Shown here: piece by piece, positions 33,853 through 43,470 of the stretch
How positions within the stretch are numbered: the first letter of the stretch is position 1
Layout of the letters: each line of letters begins with the position of its first letter
DNA from: Actinacidiphila rubida
GTDB taxonomy: Bacteria; Actinomycetota; Actinomycetes; Streptomycetales; Streptomycetaceae
Direction: 5' to 3'
DNA: 64,000 nucleotides
Assembly (NCBI RefSeq): GCF_900110255.1
Contig: NZ_FODD01000018.1
Coordinates: 119,758-183,757 of the forward strand
Translations under genes and position numbers: made by a program
The notes under the pieces: model-generated
What the model saw: the letters and a program-made list of their open reading frames with translations, nothing else
The model's database searches: none
What the model was told of the DNA's origin: nothing

Positions 33853-35046
33853 TCAGCCCTTGACGCAGACGACCTGCTTGAGCTTCGCGACGATCTCGAC
33901 GAGGTCCCGCTGCTGGTCGATGACCTGGTCGATCGGCTTGTAGGCGCCGGGGATCTCGTCGACGACGCCGGAGTCCTTGCGGCACTCCACGCCCCGCGTC
34001 TGGTCCTCCAGGTCGCGGGTGGTGAAGCGGCGCTTCGCCGCGCTGCGGCTCATGCGGCGGCCCGCGCCGTGGGACGCGGAGTTGAACGCCGCCGTGTTGC
34101 CGAGGCCGCGGACGATGTAGGAGCCGGTGCCCATCGAGCCGGGGATGATCCCGTAGTCGCCGGAGCCCGCGCGGATCGCGCCCTTGCGGGTGACCAGGAG
34201 GTCCATGCCGTCGTACCGCTCCTCCGCCACGTAGTTGTGGTGGCAGGAGATGACCGGTTCGAAGGTGACCTTCGCCTTCTTGAACTCCTTGCGGACGACG
34301 TCCTGCAGCAGCGCCATCATCAGCGCCCGGTTGTACTTGGCGTACTCCTGGGCCCAGAACAGGTCGTTGCGGTAGGCGGCCATCTGCGGGGTGTCCGCGA
34401 CGAACACGGCCAGGTCGCGGTCGACCAGGTCCTGGTTGTGCGGCAGCTTGCGGGCCTCGCCGATGTGGTACTCGGCGAGCTCCTTGCCGATGTTGCGCGA
34501 GCCGGAGTGCAGCATCAGCCAGACACCGTCCTCGGAGTCGAGGCAGACCTCCACGAAGTGGTTGCCCGAGCCGAGCGTGCCCATCTGCTGCGCGGCCCGC
34601 CCCTCGCGGAAGTGCACGGCCTGGGCCAGGCCCTGGAAACGGGACCAGAAGTCGTCCCAGCCGGACGTGCGCATGCCGTGGAAGGAGCCCGGGTCGACCG
34701 GGTCGCTGTGCATGCCGCGGCCCACCGGGATGGCCTGCTCGATCTTCGAGCGCAGCCGGGACAGGTCGCCCGGCAGGTCGGAGGCCCGCAGCGACGTCCT
34801 CACCGCGCTCATGCCGCAGCCGATGTCGACGCCGACCGCGGCCGGGCAGACCGCGCCGTGCATGGCGATGACCGAGCCGACCGTGGCGCCCTTGCCGTAG
34901 TGGACGTCGGGCATGACGGCCAGACCCTTGATCCAGGGCAGCGAGGAGACGTTGCGCAGCTGCTGCATCGCGCCGTCCTCGACGGTGGACGGGTCCGTCC
35001 ACATCCGGATCGGAACCCGGATACCGGGAACCTCGGTGTACGACAT
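33853..35046 (-). CDS. rtcB: RNA-splicing ligase RtcB
   Basis: The ligase has 397 residues. It joins 2',3'-cyclic phosphate or 3'-phosphate RNA ends to 5'-OH ends using GTP and Mn2+. Metal and guanylate motifs are all present: PDVHYGKGATVGSV, VGVDIGCGMSAVRT with the metal-binding Cys, GSGNHFVEV, HSGSRNIGK, HHNYVAEE and the guanylated-His context SHGAGRRMSR. It functions in tRNA or rRNA repair in the cytoplasm. ATG 35046 is chosen because AGGGGG precedes it by 6 nt; an ATG two codons upstream overlaps that site. No archease gene is adjacent. Confidence 0.95.
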   Translation of the reverse strand: MSYTEVPGIRVPIRMWTDPSTVEDGAMQQLRNVSSLPWIKGLAVMPDVHYGKGATVGSVIAMHGAVCPAAVGVDIGCGMSAVRTSLRASDLPGDLSRLRSKIEQAIPVGRGMHSDPVDPGSFHGMRTSGWDDFWSRFQGLAQAVHFREGRAAQQMGTLGSGNHFVEVCLDSEDGVWLMLHSGSRNIGKELAEYHIGEARKLPHNQDLVDRDLAVFVADTPQMAAYRNDLFWAQEYAKYNRALMMALLQDVVRKEFKKAKVTFEPVISCHHNYVAEERYDGMDLLVTRKGAIRAGSGDYGIIPGSMGTGSYIVRGLGNTAAFNSASHGAGRRMSRSAAKRRFTTRDLEDQTRGVECRKDSGVVDEIPGAYKPIDQVIDQQRDLVEIVAKLKQVVCVKG

Positions 35047-35387
35047 GGCCATCCCCCTGGGAAAGAACGTTGAGTGAGACGGCGGGCGGCGGCGTGACCG
35101 CCGGTGGGGGCGGCACCAGGTATGTGCCGTATATCCCATTCTGCCCGACTGTGATGGACGTCACCCGATCTTCCGGCCCCGGCGGGCGGAATCGGTGAGG
35201 CGTGCGGTAGACATTGTGTCCAAGGCCCGCTCGGGCGCGCCAAGGGTTTAACCGGGCCCGTACGCTTTCCGGCGGAAACTGCTCGACAGCGTGCGCCGGC
35301 ACTCGGCCGCCGCGCGGCCCGGGGACGACCGGGCGCGACAGCAGGACGCGAGAGAGCGCGAGAAGGCGCGAGAAAGGGGGCCGCGGG
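35047..35387. other. Divergent intergenic region between rtcB and a DUF3558 lipoprotein gene
   Basis: These 341 bases hold the promoters of two divergent genes. The part at 35118-35170 is the most A/T-rich (GTATGTGCCGTATATCCC). The right end is purine-rich (GAGAGAGCGCGAGAAGG and similar), giving the ribosome site of the lipoprotein gene. No clear dyad or small ORF was seen. Confidence 0.55.
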
Positions 35388-36212
35388 GTGCGCACCACGC
35401 GACGACTGCCCGCTCCGGCCGGCGCGAGGCCCTCGGCCGTGGCCGCCATGGCGGTCACCGCGGGCCTGGCCCTGGCCACACTGGGTGCCTGTACCACCGC
35501 CGGTTCCTCGGCCGACACCGCCAGCGACCCCAAGTCGGTCGCGGCGGGCGGCGACACCACCGTCTCGCCGCTGCCGCCCGGCAAGTACAAGACGCTGCCG
35601 CAGCCGTGCACCGCGGTGGACCTGGACACCCTCAAGGGCCTGGTGCCCGGTGCGAAGGACTACGCCGGCGCCGAGTCCCTCACGTACGACACCGACCGCC
35701 GGGTGGGCTGCTCCTGGCACACCGACGCGGTGGCGGGCGCGGCGTCCCGCACGCTGTCCGTGGACTTCGAGCGGGCGGTGTCCTACGACCCGAACGTCAG
35801 CGACGAGGTGCAGGCGGAGACGGACTTCGAGCGGCGCGCGGCGAACGCCTCGATCCCCCCCGTCGCGCCGGGGAGCACGCCCACCACCCCGGCCTCGCCG
35901 ACCGCGACGGCCACCGGCACCGACCCGTCGACGGGCCAGAGCGCGGGCACCGGCAGCGACGGCAGCAGCCCCGACCTGCTGCCGCGCCGCCTGACCGACC
36001 TGGGCAACGGCGGCTTCATCAACGACGTGCTGAAGACGTCCGCGAACGGCCCCAAGCGCTCGGTCACCGTGGTCTTCCGTACGGCCAACGTCGTGGTGAG
36101 CGTCACCTACGCGGCCACCGAGCCTCGCGGCTCGGCCCCCGCGACCAGCGCTGACCTGCAAAAAGGCGCCCGCGATGTGGCCGGCGAGCTGGAGCGCAAG
36201 GTCGAGGGCTAG
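35388..36212 (+). CDS. DUF3558-type secreted lipoprotein (first of two)
   Basis: The protein has 274 residues with a lipoprotein signal ending at the Cys of TLGACTT. The domain starts at KYKTLPQPCTAVDLDTLKGLVPGAKD and has the paired cysteines typical of DUF3558 (QPCTAV and VGCSWHTD). A Thr/Pro/Ser-rich insert (about 155-195) splits the domain before SVTVVFRTANVVVSVTYAAT. It is anchored outside the membrane; role unknown. A paralogue follows directly. The start is GTG 35388 with a GGGG-rich ribosome site. Confidence 0.85.
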   Translation: MRTTRRLPAPAGARPSAVAAMAVTAGLALATLGACTTAGSSADTASDPKSVAAGGDTTVSPLPPGKYKTLPQPCTAVDLDTLKGLVPGAKDYAGAESLTYDTDRRVGCSWHTDAVAGAASRTLSVDFERAVSYDPNVSDEVQAETDFERRAANASIPPVAPGSTPTTPASPTATATGTDPSTGQSAGTGSDGSSPDLLPRRLTDLGNGGFINDVLKTSANGPKRSVTVVFRTANVVVSVTYAATEPRGSAPATSADLQKGARDVAGELERKVEG

Positions 36213-36343
36213 GCCGGGAGCGGGTCCGCGGACCCCTTAGTGTGGATGGCCGACCGCCAGCACGTGACCCGCGTGAGCGCACGACCGCGCGCACCACGGG
36301 ACCACGTGACCCACGTCAGCAGAGGACGCAAAGGACCGGCCCC

Positions 36344-37066
36344 ATGGAACGACGTCGACGTACCGCCCCGCGCCTTGCCGGCCTGATCGCCTGCGCCGCG
36401 GTGCCCGCGGTGCTGCTCACCGCCTGCTCGTCGGGCTCCGGCTCGGACAAGGGCGGCGACTCGGCGGGCAGCTCGCCGTCCGGGTCCGCGAGCACCTCCG
36501 GAGCCGCCGGCACCACCGCGCCCGCGGTCGCGCCCGCCAAGTTCCACACGCTGCCGCCGGCCTGCACGGCCGTCACCAAGGCGACGGTGGCGGCGCTGGT
36601 GCCGAAGGTGAAGGACGCCGGCGGCACCACGACGAAGAACGCCGCGATCCAGGACCGCGGCGGCTGCTCGTGGACCGGCAACGGCTCGGACGGCTACCAG
36701 TACCGCTGGCTGTCGGTGACGCTCCAGCGCTTCGCCTCCGACGCGCAGTTGGGGTCGGGCGAGGACCAGGCCAAGAAGCGCTACACCGATCAGGTCGCCA
36801 CGCTGGGCGCGGCGAAGGGCCTCACCAAGTCCCCGGTCGCCGGGATCGGCGACGAGGCCACGTCCGTCGCGGGCAAGGCGACGGTGTCGCAGATCACGTC
36901 GCAGAACGACACGGTGGTGATCCGCACCGGCAACGTCCTGCTGACGGTGGAGTACAACGGCGCCGGTCTCGAGGGCAAGAAGAACCCCACGGCCTCGACG
37001 GTCGTCTCCGGCGCGGACCGCGCGGCCAAGGACGCCGTGGCAGCCGTCGCGGCGGCGAACGCATAA
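36344..37066 (+). CDS. DUF3558-type secreted lipoprotein (second of two)
   Basis: The protein has 240 residues with a signal peptide and lipobox at LLTACSS, then a Ser/Gly-rich spacer. The DUF3558 domain runs from KFHTLPPACTAVTKATVAALVPKVKD, with the second Cys in DRGGCSWTGNG, to VVIRTGNVLLTVEYNGAG. It is a paralogue of the preceding gene, 131 bp downstream on the same strand, without the Thr/Pro insert. Probably surface-exposed; role unknown. ATG 36344. Confidence 0.87.
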   Translation: MERRRRTAPRLAGLIACAAVPAVLLTACSSGSGSDKGGDSAGSSPSGSASTSGAAGTTAPAVAPAKFHTLPPACTAVTKATVAALVPKVKDAGGTTTKNAAIQDRGGCSWTGNGSDGYQYRWLSVTLQRFASDAQLGSGEDQAKKRYTDQVATLGAAKGLTKSPVAGIGDEATSVAGKATVSQITSQNDTVVIRTGNVLLTVEYNGAGLEGKKNPTASTVVSGADRAAKDAVAAVAAANA

Positions 37067-37207
37067 CGAACAGCGGCCCCTCCACCCCCGTATCCGTACG
37101 TTTGTCCGACCCTCGTAGGGCGACCAACCCCCGCGGCGCCACCGTGATGTGGCACTCTGGTGCGTCCAGTCACGGGGACAGGAGCTGAGCGGCAGGAGGG
37201 GTCGCGG

Positions 37208-38908
37208 GTGGCCGCGATACGTTTGACCCGGACGCACCGGATTCTCGTCGGAATCGTCGTCGCGGGCGCGGTGATCATCGCGGGCATCGGCTTCGCCGGC
37301 TCGTACGCCGCGGTGCGCACTCTGGCCCTGCACAAGGGCTTCGGCTGGTTCGCCAATGTCTTCCCGATCGGCGTGGACGCGGGCATCGTCGTCCTGCTGG
37401 CACTGGACCTGCTGCTGACGTGGCTGCGGATCCCGTTCCCGCTGCTGCGGCAGACGGCGTGGCTGCTGACCGCCGCGACGATCGCCTTCAACGGCGCGGC
37501 GGCCTGGCCCGACGCTCTCGGCGTCGGCATGCACGCGATCATCCCGGTGCTGTTCGTGGTCGCCGTCGAGGCGGCCCGGCACGCGATCGGGCGCATCGCG
37601 GACATCACCGCCGACAAGCACATGGAGTCGGTCCGCATCACCCGCTGGCTGCTCGCCCCGCTGCCGACGTTCCGGCTGTGGCGGCGCATGAAGCTGTGGG
37701 AGCTGCGGAGCTACGAGGAGACCATCCGCCGCGAGCAGGACCGGCTGGTCTACCGGGCCCGGCTGCGCGCCCGCTACGGCGTCGCCTGGCGCCGCAGGGC
37801 GCCCATCGAGGCCATCATGCCGCTGCGGCTCGCCAAGTACGGCATACCGCTGTCGGAGACCGCGGACGCGGGCCTCCAGGCCGCCGGCATCGAAGTGGCT
37901 CTGCCCGTAGGGGAGTTGGAGGCCGGCTCCGCCAACGCCGGCTCCTCCGCCGCCTCCGCGGGCTCCTCCGGCGATTCCCCGGCGTCCGCTGCCGCCGAGT
38001 CCGCCGGCCCGGCCACCGCGGCCCAGCTCGCGGCGGGAGCGCGGCAGGCCGGCCCCGAGGGTGCCGCGGGTGCCGTGGGTGCTCCCGACGGATCGCAGCA
38101 ACCGGCGCCCGGACAGATGCAGTTGACGCCGGACCAGATGTTCGCCGCGCAGCAGTTCGCGCAGCAGCAGCAGTTCGCCCAGCAGCAGGCGTACGAGCAG
38201 CAGCTGTACGAGCAGGGCTTCGCCAACAGCCGCTTCGAGGGCACGCCGCACGACAGCCCGTGGTTCGCCGCCCAGCAGGGCTACTACCCCGGGCAGCCCT
38301 ACGACCAGCAGGCGTTCGAGCAGCAGCAGGCGTTCTTCCAGGCGCAGGCGCAGGCCGCGCAGGCCGCGCAGGCCGTGCAGGGCCAGGGCGGCCCGCAGCA
38401 GCCGCAGGTGATGGCTCCAGTCGGCCCGTACCAGGAGCGGCCGCTGGGTTACGGCGCCCTCAACGGCGGCGGCCCCAACGGGCAGAACGGCCAGGGCGGG
38501 CAGGCCGGCCAGAACGGCGTCCCGAACGACGGGAACGGTGCCGTCGCCGGCGCGAACGGCCGCTCCGTCCCCGGTCCGCGACGCGAGCCCCAGCCGGAGC
38601 CGGCACCCGAACAGGCCGCGTTCGCACCGGAGTTCCCGCCGGACGCGGAGCCGGAGTTCGTGGACCTGGAGACGTACCCGATGGCGGGCCTGGAGTTCCC
38701 CGAGGGCATCTCGGCGGAGGAGGCGTACTTCGCGGCGTACCGCACCTACGTCCAGGAGCACGGCGCCATGCCCAACACGCGCCAGCTGGCCCGCTTCCTG
38801 CCGACGGTCTACAAGGGCACGGCGCCCGAGGAGCGGCAGCTCGTCAGCGCGATACGGGACCTGCGCTACCGCTACACCTCCGAGGCCAACGCGGAGAGCA
38901 TCCCGTAG
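37208..38908 (+). CDS. DUF2637 membrane protein with Gln-rich linker
   Basis: The protein has 566 residues. The first 130 form four hydrophobic helices (VGIVVAGAVIIAGIGFAGSY; FPIGVDAGIVVLLALDLLL; LLTAATIAFNGAAAW; IIPVLFVVAVEAARHA), the DUF2637 domain known from Streptomyces plasmid spread proteins and chromosomal relatives. A basic helical region follows, then a long disordered linker rich in Ala, Gln, Pro and Gly (about 235-460), and a conserved C-terminus (ISAEEAYFAAYRTYVQEHGAMPNTRQLARFLP) that resembles a DNA-binding helix bundle. GTG 37208 with AGGAGG upstream. Confidence 0.85.
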   Translation: MAAIRLTRTHRILVGIVVAGAVIIAGIGFAGSYAAVRTLALHKGFGWFANVFPIGVDAGIVVLLALDLLLTWLRIPFPLLRQTAWLLTAATIAFNGAAAWPDALGVGMHAIIPVLFVVAVEAARHAIGRIADITADKHMESVRITRWLLAPLPTFRLWRRMKLWELRSYEETIRREQDRLVYRARLRARYGVAWRRRAPIEAIMPLRLAKYGIPLSETADAGLQAAGIEVALPVGELEAGSANAGSSAASAGSSGDSPASAAAESAGPATAAQLAAGARQAGPEGAAGAVGAPDGSQQPAPGQMQLTPDQMFAAQQFAQQQQFAQQQAYEQQLYEQGFANSRFEGTPHDSPWFAAQQGYYPGQPYDQQAFEQQQAFFQAQAQAAQAAQAVQGQGGPQQPQVMAPVGPYQERPLGYGALNGGGPNGQNGQGGQAGQNGVPNDGNGAVAGANGRSVPGPRREPQPEPAPEQAAFAPEFPPDAEPEFVDLETYPMAGLEFPEGISAEEAYFAAYRTYVQEHGAMPNTRQLARFLPTVYKGTAPEERQLVSAIRDLRYRYTSEANAESIP

Positions 38909-38949
38909 CCCTGGCCCTGGCCGTGACCGCGGCCGTCGTCCCATCCGAG

Positions 38950-38980
38950 CAGGTCCCGACCGGAATCCGGCCGGGACCTG
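38950..38980 (+). terminator. Terminator of the DUF2637 gene
   Basis: CAGGTCCCG-A-CCGG pairs with CCGG-C-CGGGACCTG around an AAT loop; the stem is perfect except for one opposed pair. Confidence 0.8.
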
Positions 38981-39028
38981 TCCATGTCCGTCCGCGTCCG
39001 TCCATGTCCGTCCATGTCCGTCCGCGTC
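38980..39028. repeat. 10-bp tandem repeat, five units
   Basis: GTCCATGTCC and GTCCGCGTCC units alternate in a head-to-tail array of nearly five copies directly behind the terminator stem. Confidence 0.85.
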
Positions 39029-39225
39029 GTGCCGATGCTGACGCCGCGTCACCTCAGAGGGGCATTTTAGGCGCGTCCGCCGCATGTTCCGGTGGAAAAT
39101 GCCAAAGTCCTCCTCGCGCACCGCACCGTGCGTAACGTTCCCCCTGCCGACCACAGCGCGGCGGAACGGGCACGGGCACGGCGTCGCCGCCGCGCGGGCG
39201 GGCCCTCCGCCGAGAGGAGGGGACC

Positions 39226-39624
39226 ATGCACGAGGCCGAGGTGCGCGTCGAACTGGAGCGGCTGAGAGCGGACACACCCGGGGTGGCAGGGGCCTTCGCG
39301 ACGAGCCCGGACGGGCTGGTGCTCGCGGCCGACGCCCCCGACGTCGAGCCGGACGGCTTCGCCGCGCTGACCGCGGCCGCGGCCGCGGTGGGCGTGCGCC
39401 TGACGGGCGCCGCGGGCCAGGGCGACTTCCGCGAGCTGCTGCTCCGCGGCGACGCCGGCGGCCTGGCCCTCTACCCGGCGGGCGAGGGCTGCGTGCTCAC
39501 CGTGCTGGCCGCGCCCGGCGCCGACCTGCCGGGCCTGCGCCCCGAGGCCCGCGCCTGCGCCACCCGCATCGCCCGCCACCTGTCCCCCGCCGACGCGCAG
39601 GCGGCGCCCTCGCAGCCGGTGTGA
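39226..39624 (+). CDS. Roadblock/LC7-domain protein
   Basis: The protein has 132 residues. The layout (EAEVRVELERLRADTPGVAGAFATSPDGLVLAAD, then a beta-rich part GLALYPAGEGCVLTVLAA and a last helix) fits the roadblock/LC7 fold, which in Streptomyces often works with small GTPases and multi-component conservon systems. Here no GTPase, DUF742 or histidine kinase gene is adjacent, so it may act alone. ATG 39226 with GAGAGGAGG upstream. A strong bidirectional terminator follows. Confidence 0.75.
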   Translation: MHEAEVRVELERLRADTPGVAGAFATSPDGLVLAADAPDVEPDGFAALTAAAAAVGVRLTGAAGQGDFRELLLRGDAGGLALYPAGEGCVLTVLAAPGADLPGLRPEARACATRIARHLSPADAQAAPSQPV

Positions 39625-39631
39625 GCACACG

Positions 39632-39673
39632 CGTGCGGCGGCGCACCCCCGGCCGGGGGTGCGCCGCCGCACG
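39632..39673. terminator. Bidirectional terminator between the roadblock gene and lysS
   Basis: A perfect palindrome with 21-bp arms (CGTGCGGCGGCGCACCCCCGG and its complement, no loop needed) sits between the two convergent stops. Confidence 0.9.
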
Positions 39674-39682
39674 GTGCGTGGG

Positions 39683-41416
39683 TCAGGCGGCCCCGCCCAG
39701 CAGCCGCCGCGCCCGGTCCTGGCCGACGGCCAGCAGCAGGGTGGGCAGCCGCGGGCCGGTGTCCCGGCCGACCAGCAGCTCGTAGAGGTTGACGAAGAAC
39801 GCCCGCTGGGCGGACTTCAGTTCGGGAGTGGGCTTGGCGTCGGGCTCCAGACCGGCCTGCACCTTCGGCACCGCGTAGACGAGCGTGGTGAGCCCGTCCA
39901 GCGACCAGTGCGCGTCCAGTCCGTCCAGCAGCAGCTTCAGGGCGCCCCGCTCGGCCTCGCCGAGCGCGGCGAGACGCTCGGTGTCCGGCTCGGAGCGCAC
40001 CACGGTGCGCTGGTCGGCGGGCACCTGCGTGCTGATCCAGTTCTCCGCCCGGTCCAGCCGCGGCCGCACCTCGTCCAGTGAGGACAGCGGGCTCGACGGG
40101 TCGAGCTCGGACAGGATCCGCAGGGTCTGGTCCTCGGCACCGGCGGTGATGTCGGCGACCGAGGCGAGCGTGCGGTAGGGCAGCGGCCGCGGGGTGCGCG
40201 CCAGCTCACCGGAGGCCGTGCCCGTCGCCCTGCCGTACGCGGCGGCGTCCGCGGGAAGCACGGACCCGTCGTCGACCTTGCGCTGCAGCGCGTCCCACTC
40301 GTCGTACAGCCGCTGGATCTCCTGGTCGAAGGCGATCTTGAACGACTGGTTGGGGCGGCGCCTGGCGTACAGCCAGCGCAGGATCTGCGGCTCCATGATC
40401 TTCAGCGCGTCGCCCGGGGTGGGCACCCCGCCCCGCGACGACGACATCTTGGCCATGCCGGAGATGCCGACGAACGCGTACATCGGGCCGATCGGCTGCT
40501 CGCCGCCGAAGATCGGGCCGACGATCTCGCCGCCGACCTGGAACGACGAGCCGGGCGAGGAGTGGTCGACACCGGACGGCTCGAAGACCACGCCCTCGTA
40601 CGCCCAGCGCATCGGCCAGTCGACCTTCCAGACCAGCTTGCCGCGGTTGAACTCGCTCAGCCGGACCGTCTCGCCGTGGCCGCAGGCGCAGGTGTACGTC
40701 AGCTCGGTGGTCTCGTCGTCGTACGCGGTGACGGTCGTCAGGTCCTTGCCGCAGTCGGCGCAGTACGGCTTGTAGGGGACGTAGCCGATGCCGCCGGCGC
40801 CGGCGGAGCTGCCGTCGTCCTCCGCGGCGGCGCCGGAGCCCTCCTCGGCCTCCAGTTCCGCGGCGTCCACCGGCTTCTGCGAGGCCTTGGCGGGCGCCTT
40901 CTTCGTGCGGTACTGCGCGAGGATCGCGTCGATGTCGCCGCGGTGCCGCATCGCGTGCAGGATCTGCTCGCGGTACGCGCCGGCGGTGTACTGCGCGGTC
41001 TGGCTGATGCCGTCGTACTCCACGCCCATCTCGGCGAGCGCCTCGGTCATCTGGGCCTTGAAGTGCTCGGCCCAGTTCGGGAACGCGGAGCCGGCCGGGG
41101 CGGGCACGGACGTCAGCGGCTTGCCGATGTGCTCGGCCCACGACGGGTCGACGCCGGGGACACCGGCCGGCACCTTGCGGTAGCGGTCGTAGTCGTCCCA
41201 GGAGATGAGGTGCCGCACCTCGTACCCGCGGCGCCGGATCTCGTCGGCCACCAGGTGCGGGGTCATGACCTCGCGCAGGTTGCCCAGGTGGATGGGGCCT
41301 GACGGGCTGAGCCCGGACGCGACGACGACGGTTTTCCCGGGGGCGCGGCGCTCCGACTCGGCGATGACGTCGTCCGCGAAACGGGAGACCCAGTCGGCCT
41401 CGGTGCTCTGAGCCAC
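39683..41416 (-). CDS. lysS: Lysyl-tRNA synthetase, class I type
   Basis: The protein has 577 residues. It is a class I LysRS, the archaeal-type form found in some actinobacteria, not the common class II enzyme: a HIGH-like motif [12 protein letters not shown] near residue 40, AKMSSSRGG as the KMSKS-like motif, and a four-cysteine zinc site (YCADCGKDL and TCACGHGE). An acidic Ala/Glu-rich insert lies near residues 190-210. It charges tRNA-Lys. The start is GTG 41416; it is divergent from argS. No T-box or leader structure was seen. A class II LysRS may exist elsewhere. Confidence 0.93.
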   Translation of the reverse strand: MAQSTEADWVSRFADDVIAESERRAPGKTVVVASGLSPSGPIHLGNLREVMTPHLVADEIRRRGYEVRHLISWDDYDRYRKVPAGVPGVDPSWAEHIGKPLTSVPAPAGSAFPNWAEHFKAQMTEALAEMGVEYDGISQTAQYTAGAYREQILHAMRHRGDIDAILAQYRTKKAPAKASQKPVDAAELEAEEGSGAAAEDDGSSAGAGGIGYVPYKPYCADCGKDLTTVTAYDDETTELTYTCACGHGETVRLSEFNRGKLVWKVDWPMRWAYEGVVFEPSGVDHSSPGSSFQVGGEIVGPIFGGEQPIGPMYAFVGISGMAKMSSSRGGVPTPGDALKIMEPQILRWLYARRRPNQSFKIAFDQEIQRLYDEWDALQRKVDDGSVLPADAAAYGRATGTASGELARTPRPLPYRTLASVADITAGAEDQTLRILSELDPSSPLSSLDEVRPRLDRAENWISTQVPADQRTVVRSEPDTERLAALGEAERGALKLLLDGLDAHWSLDGLTTLVYAVPKVQAGLEPDAKPTPELKSAQRAFFVNLYELLVGRDTGPRLPTLLLAVGQDRARRLLGGAA

Positions 41417-41586
41417 GGTCCTCTTCTTCCTGGGGTCGGGTGCCTGGCGTTTCCCTCATTCTCCCAGACCGCGGCGTCCCGCCCACCCGTTTGTCCACAG
41501 GCCCGCGCCGCCGTATGTGCGTCGCGTCGGGCGGCCGCCCCGTGGGAGAATCGAGCCGACCCATCACCTCGACGAACGGCAGTTTC

Positions 41587-43359
41587 ATGGCCTCGGTCGC
41601 TTCCCTCTCCGCTTCGCTCCAGCAGCGCGTCTCCGCAGCCCTCGCGGCCGCGGTGCCGTCGGCCACCGACGCCGACCCGCTGCTGCGACGCAGTGACCGG
41701 GCGGACTTCCAGGCCAACGGCGTGCTGGGCCTGGCGAAGAAGGCCAAGGCCAACCCGCGGGAGCTGGCCGGCGCGGTGGTCGCCGGACTGCCGGCCGACG
41801 AGCTGATCGCCGGGGTCGAGGTCTCGGGCCCCGGCTTCCTGAACATCACCGTCTCCGACGCGGCGATCACCTCGACGCTGGCCGCCCGGGCGGCCGACGA
41901 GCGGCTGGGCGTGCCCGCCAAGGAGCACCCCGGCATCACCGTCGTCGACTACGCGCAGCCCAACGTGGCGAAGGAGATGCACGTCGGCCACCTGCGGTCG
42001 TCGGTGATCGGCGACGCGATCTGCAAGGTGCTGGAGTTCAGCGGCGAGCAGGTCGTGCGGCGGCACCACATCGGCGACTGGGGCACCCAGTTCGGCATGC
42101 TCGTGCAGTACCTGATCGAGCACCCGCACGAGCTGGACCACGGCACGGACGAGAAAGACGCCGGTGAGGCGTCGATGTCCCGGCTGGACCGGCTCTACAA
42201 GGCGTCCGGCGCGCTGTTCAAGTCCGACGAGGGCTTCAAGGAGCGGGCCCGGCGGCGGGTGGTCGACCTGCAGGCCGGCGACCCCGAGACGCTCGCCCTG
42301 TGGCAGCGGTTCGTGGACGAGTCGAAGATCTACTTCGACTCGGTCTACGGCAAGCTCGACATCGAGATCCGCGACGAGGACATCGTCGGCGAGTCCGGGT
42401 ACAACGACATGCTCGCCGAGACCTGCGAGCTGCTGGAGAAGTCCGGCGTGGCCGTGTGGTCGAACGGCGCGCTGTGCGTGTTCTTCGACGACGTCAAGGG
42501 CAAGGACGGCGAGCCGGTCCCGCTGATCGTGCGGAAGACCGACGGCGGCTACGGCTACGCGGCCACCGACCTGTCGGCGATCCGCAACCGGACGGGCGCG
42601 CTGCACGCGGACACCCTGCTGTACGTCGTGGACGTGCGGCAGACCCTGCACTTCCGGATGGTCTTCGAGACCGCCCGGCGGGCCGGCTGGCTGACCGACG
42701 ACGTCACCGCGCGGCACCTGCCGTTCGGCACGCTGCTGGGCCGGGACGGCAAGCCGTTCAAGACCCGGGCCGGGGAGAGCGTGAAGCTGGAGGACCTGCT
42801 GGACGAGGCGGTGCAGCGGGCCACGGCGGTCGTGCGGGAGAAGGGCGAGAAGATCGGCCTGACCGAGGAGGAGATCGTCTCCAACGGCGAGCAGGTGGGC
42901 ATCGGCGCGGTGAAGTACGCCGACCTGTCGACCTCGCTGGGCAAGGACTACGTCTTCGACCTGGACCGGATGGTCTCGCTGAACGGCGACACCAGCGTCT
43001 ACGTCCAGTACGCCTACGCGCGGACGCGGTCGATCTTCCGCAAGGCGGCCGGCGACCAGCGGGCGGTGGCCCACCCGGAGCTGGCGCTGGAGCCGGCCGA
43101 GCGGGCGCTCGGCCTGCACCTGGACGCCTTCGGCGAGACGCTCGCCGAGGTCGCGGAGGTGTACGAGCCGCACCGGCTGGCCGCGTACCTGTTCCAGTTG
43201 GCGTCGCTGTTCACCACGTTCTACGAGCAGTGCCCGGTGCTGACCGCCGACGGCGGGCCGGCGCAGGTGGAGAGCCGGCTGTTCCTGTGCGAGCTGACCG
43301 CCCGCACGCTGCGGCAGGGCCTGTCCCTGCTGGGCATCCGCACGCCGGAGCGCCTGTGA
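41587..43359 (+). CDS. argS: Arginyl-tRNA synthetase
   Basis: A class I synthetase of 590 residues. The N-terminal Add-1 domain is followed by the HIGH region [21 protein letters not shown], the family motif [24 protein letters not shown], and the degenerate KMSKS region [19 protein letters not shown], typical of ArgRS lacking the canonical Lys. The C-terminal anticodon-binding helical domain is complete. It charges tRNA-Arg. ATG 41587. It shares a 170-bp divergent gap with lysS. Confidence 0.95.
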   Translation: MASVASLSASLQQRVSAALAAAVPSATDADPLLRRSDRADFQANGVLGLAKKAKANPRELAGAVVAGLPADELIAGVEVSGPGFLNITVSDAAITSTLAARAADERLGVPAKEHPGITVVDYAQPNVAKEMHVGHLRSSVIGDAICKVLEFSGEQVVRRHHIGDWGTQFGMLVQYLIEHPHELDHGTDEKDAGEASMSRLDRLYKASGALFKSDEGFKERARRRVVDLQAGDPETLALWQRFVDESKIYFDSVYGKLDIEIRDEDIVGESGYNDMLAETCELLEKSGVAVWSNGALCVFFDDVKGKDGEPVPLIVRKTDGGYGYAATDLSAIRNRTGALHADTLLYVVDVRQTLHFRMVFETARRAGWLTDDVTARHLPFGTLLGRDGKPFKTRAGESVKLEDLLDEAVQRATAVVREKGEKIGLTEEEIVSNGEQVGIGAVKYADLSTSLGKDYVFDLDRMVSLNGDTSVYVQYAYARTRSIFRKAAGDQRAVAHPELALEPAERALGLHLDAFGETLAEVAEVYEPHRLAAYLFQLASLFTTFYEQCPVLTADGGPAQVESRLFLCELTARTLRQGLSLLGIRTPERL

Positions 43360-43437
43360 CCGCGGGCGCACCCGACCGCCGGTAGCCGCGGGGGCGGGGT
43401 CCGGCCCATTGGGTCTTTGGCCGATCTTCGTGCATGC

Positions 43438-43455
43438 TTGTCCTAGTTTGTCCTA
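43438..43455 (+). promoter_or_regulatory. TTGTCCTA direct repeat before the PAS-SpoIIE gene
   Basis: TTGTCCTA occurs twice with a 10-bp period, ending 16 nt upstream of the GTG start. One-turn spacing suggests a regulator site or promoter element on one DNA face. Confidence 0.4.
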
Positions 43456-43470
43456 CCTAGCGGGGCTACT

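Larger units (their letters stand above)
38909..39225. other. Intergenic region with terminator and 10-bp tandem repeats
   Basis: These 317 bases hold the terminator of the DUF2637 gene (38950-38980), five 10-bp tandem units right after it, and the promoter and GAGAGGAGG ribosome site of the roadblock gene. I see no further gene. Confidence 0.7.

Noticed and set aside
33713..35635. 854-residue frame extending the 33071 gene upstream
   Set aside because: The extension is a shifted-frame shadow of rtcB; the MGTDISG start at 33712 gives the protein-like part.
38980..39028. Tandem repeats as a possible CRISPR array
   Set aside because: Units are contiguous 10-mers without spacers, and no cas genes are present.
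41417..41586. T-box or leader peptide control of lysS/argS
   Set aside because: No T-box motif, specifier stem or terminator was visible in the 170-bp divergent gap.
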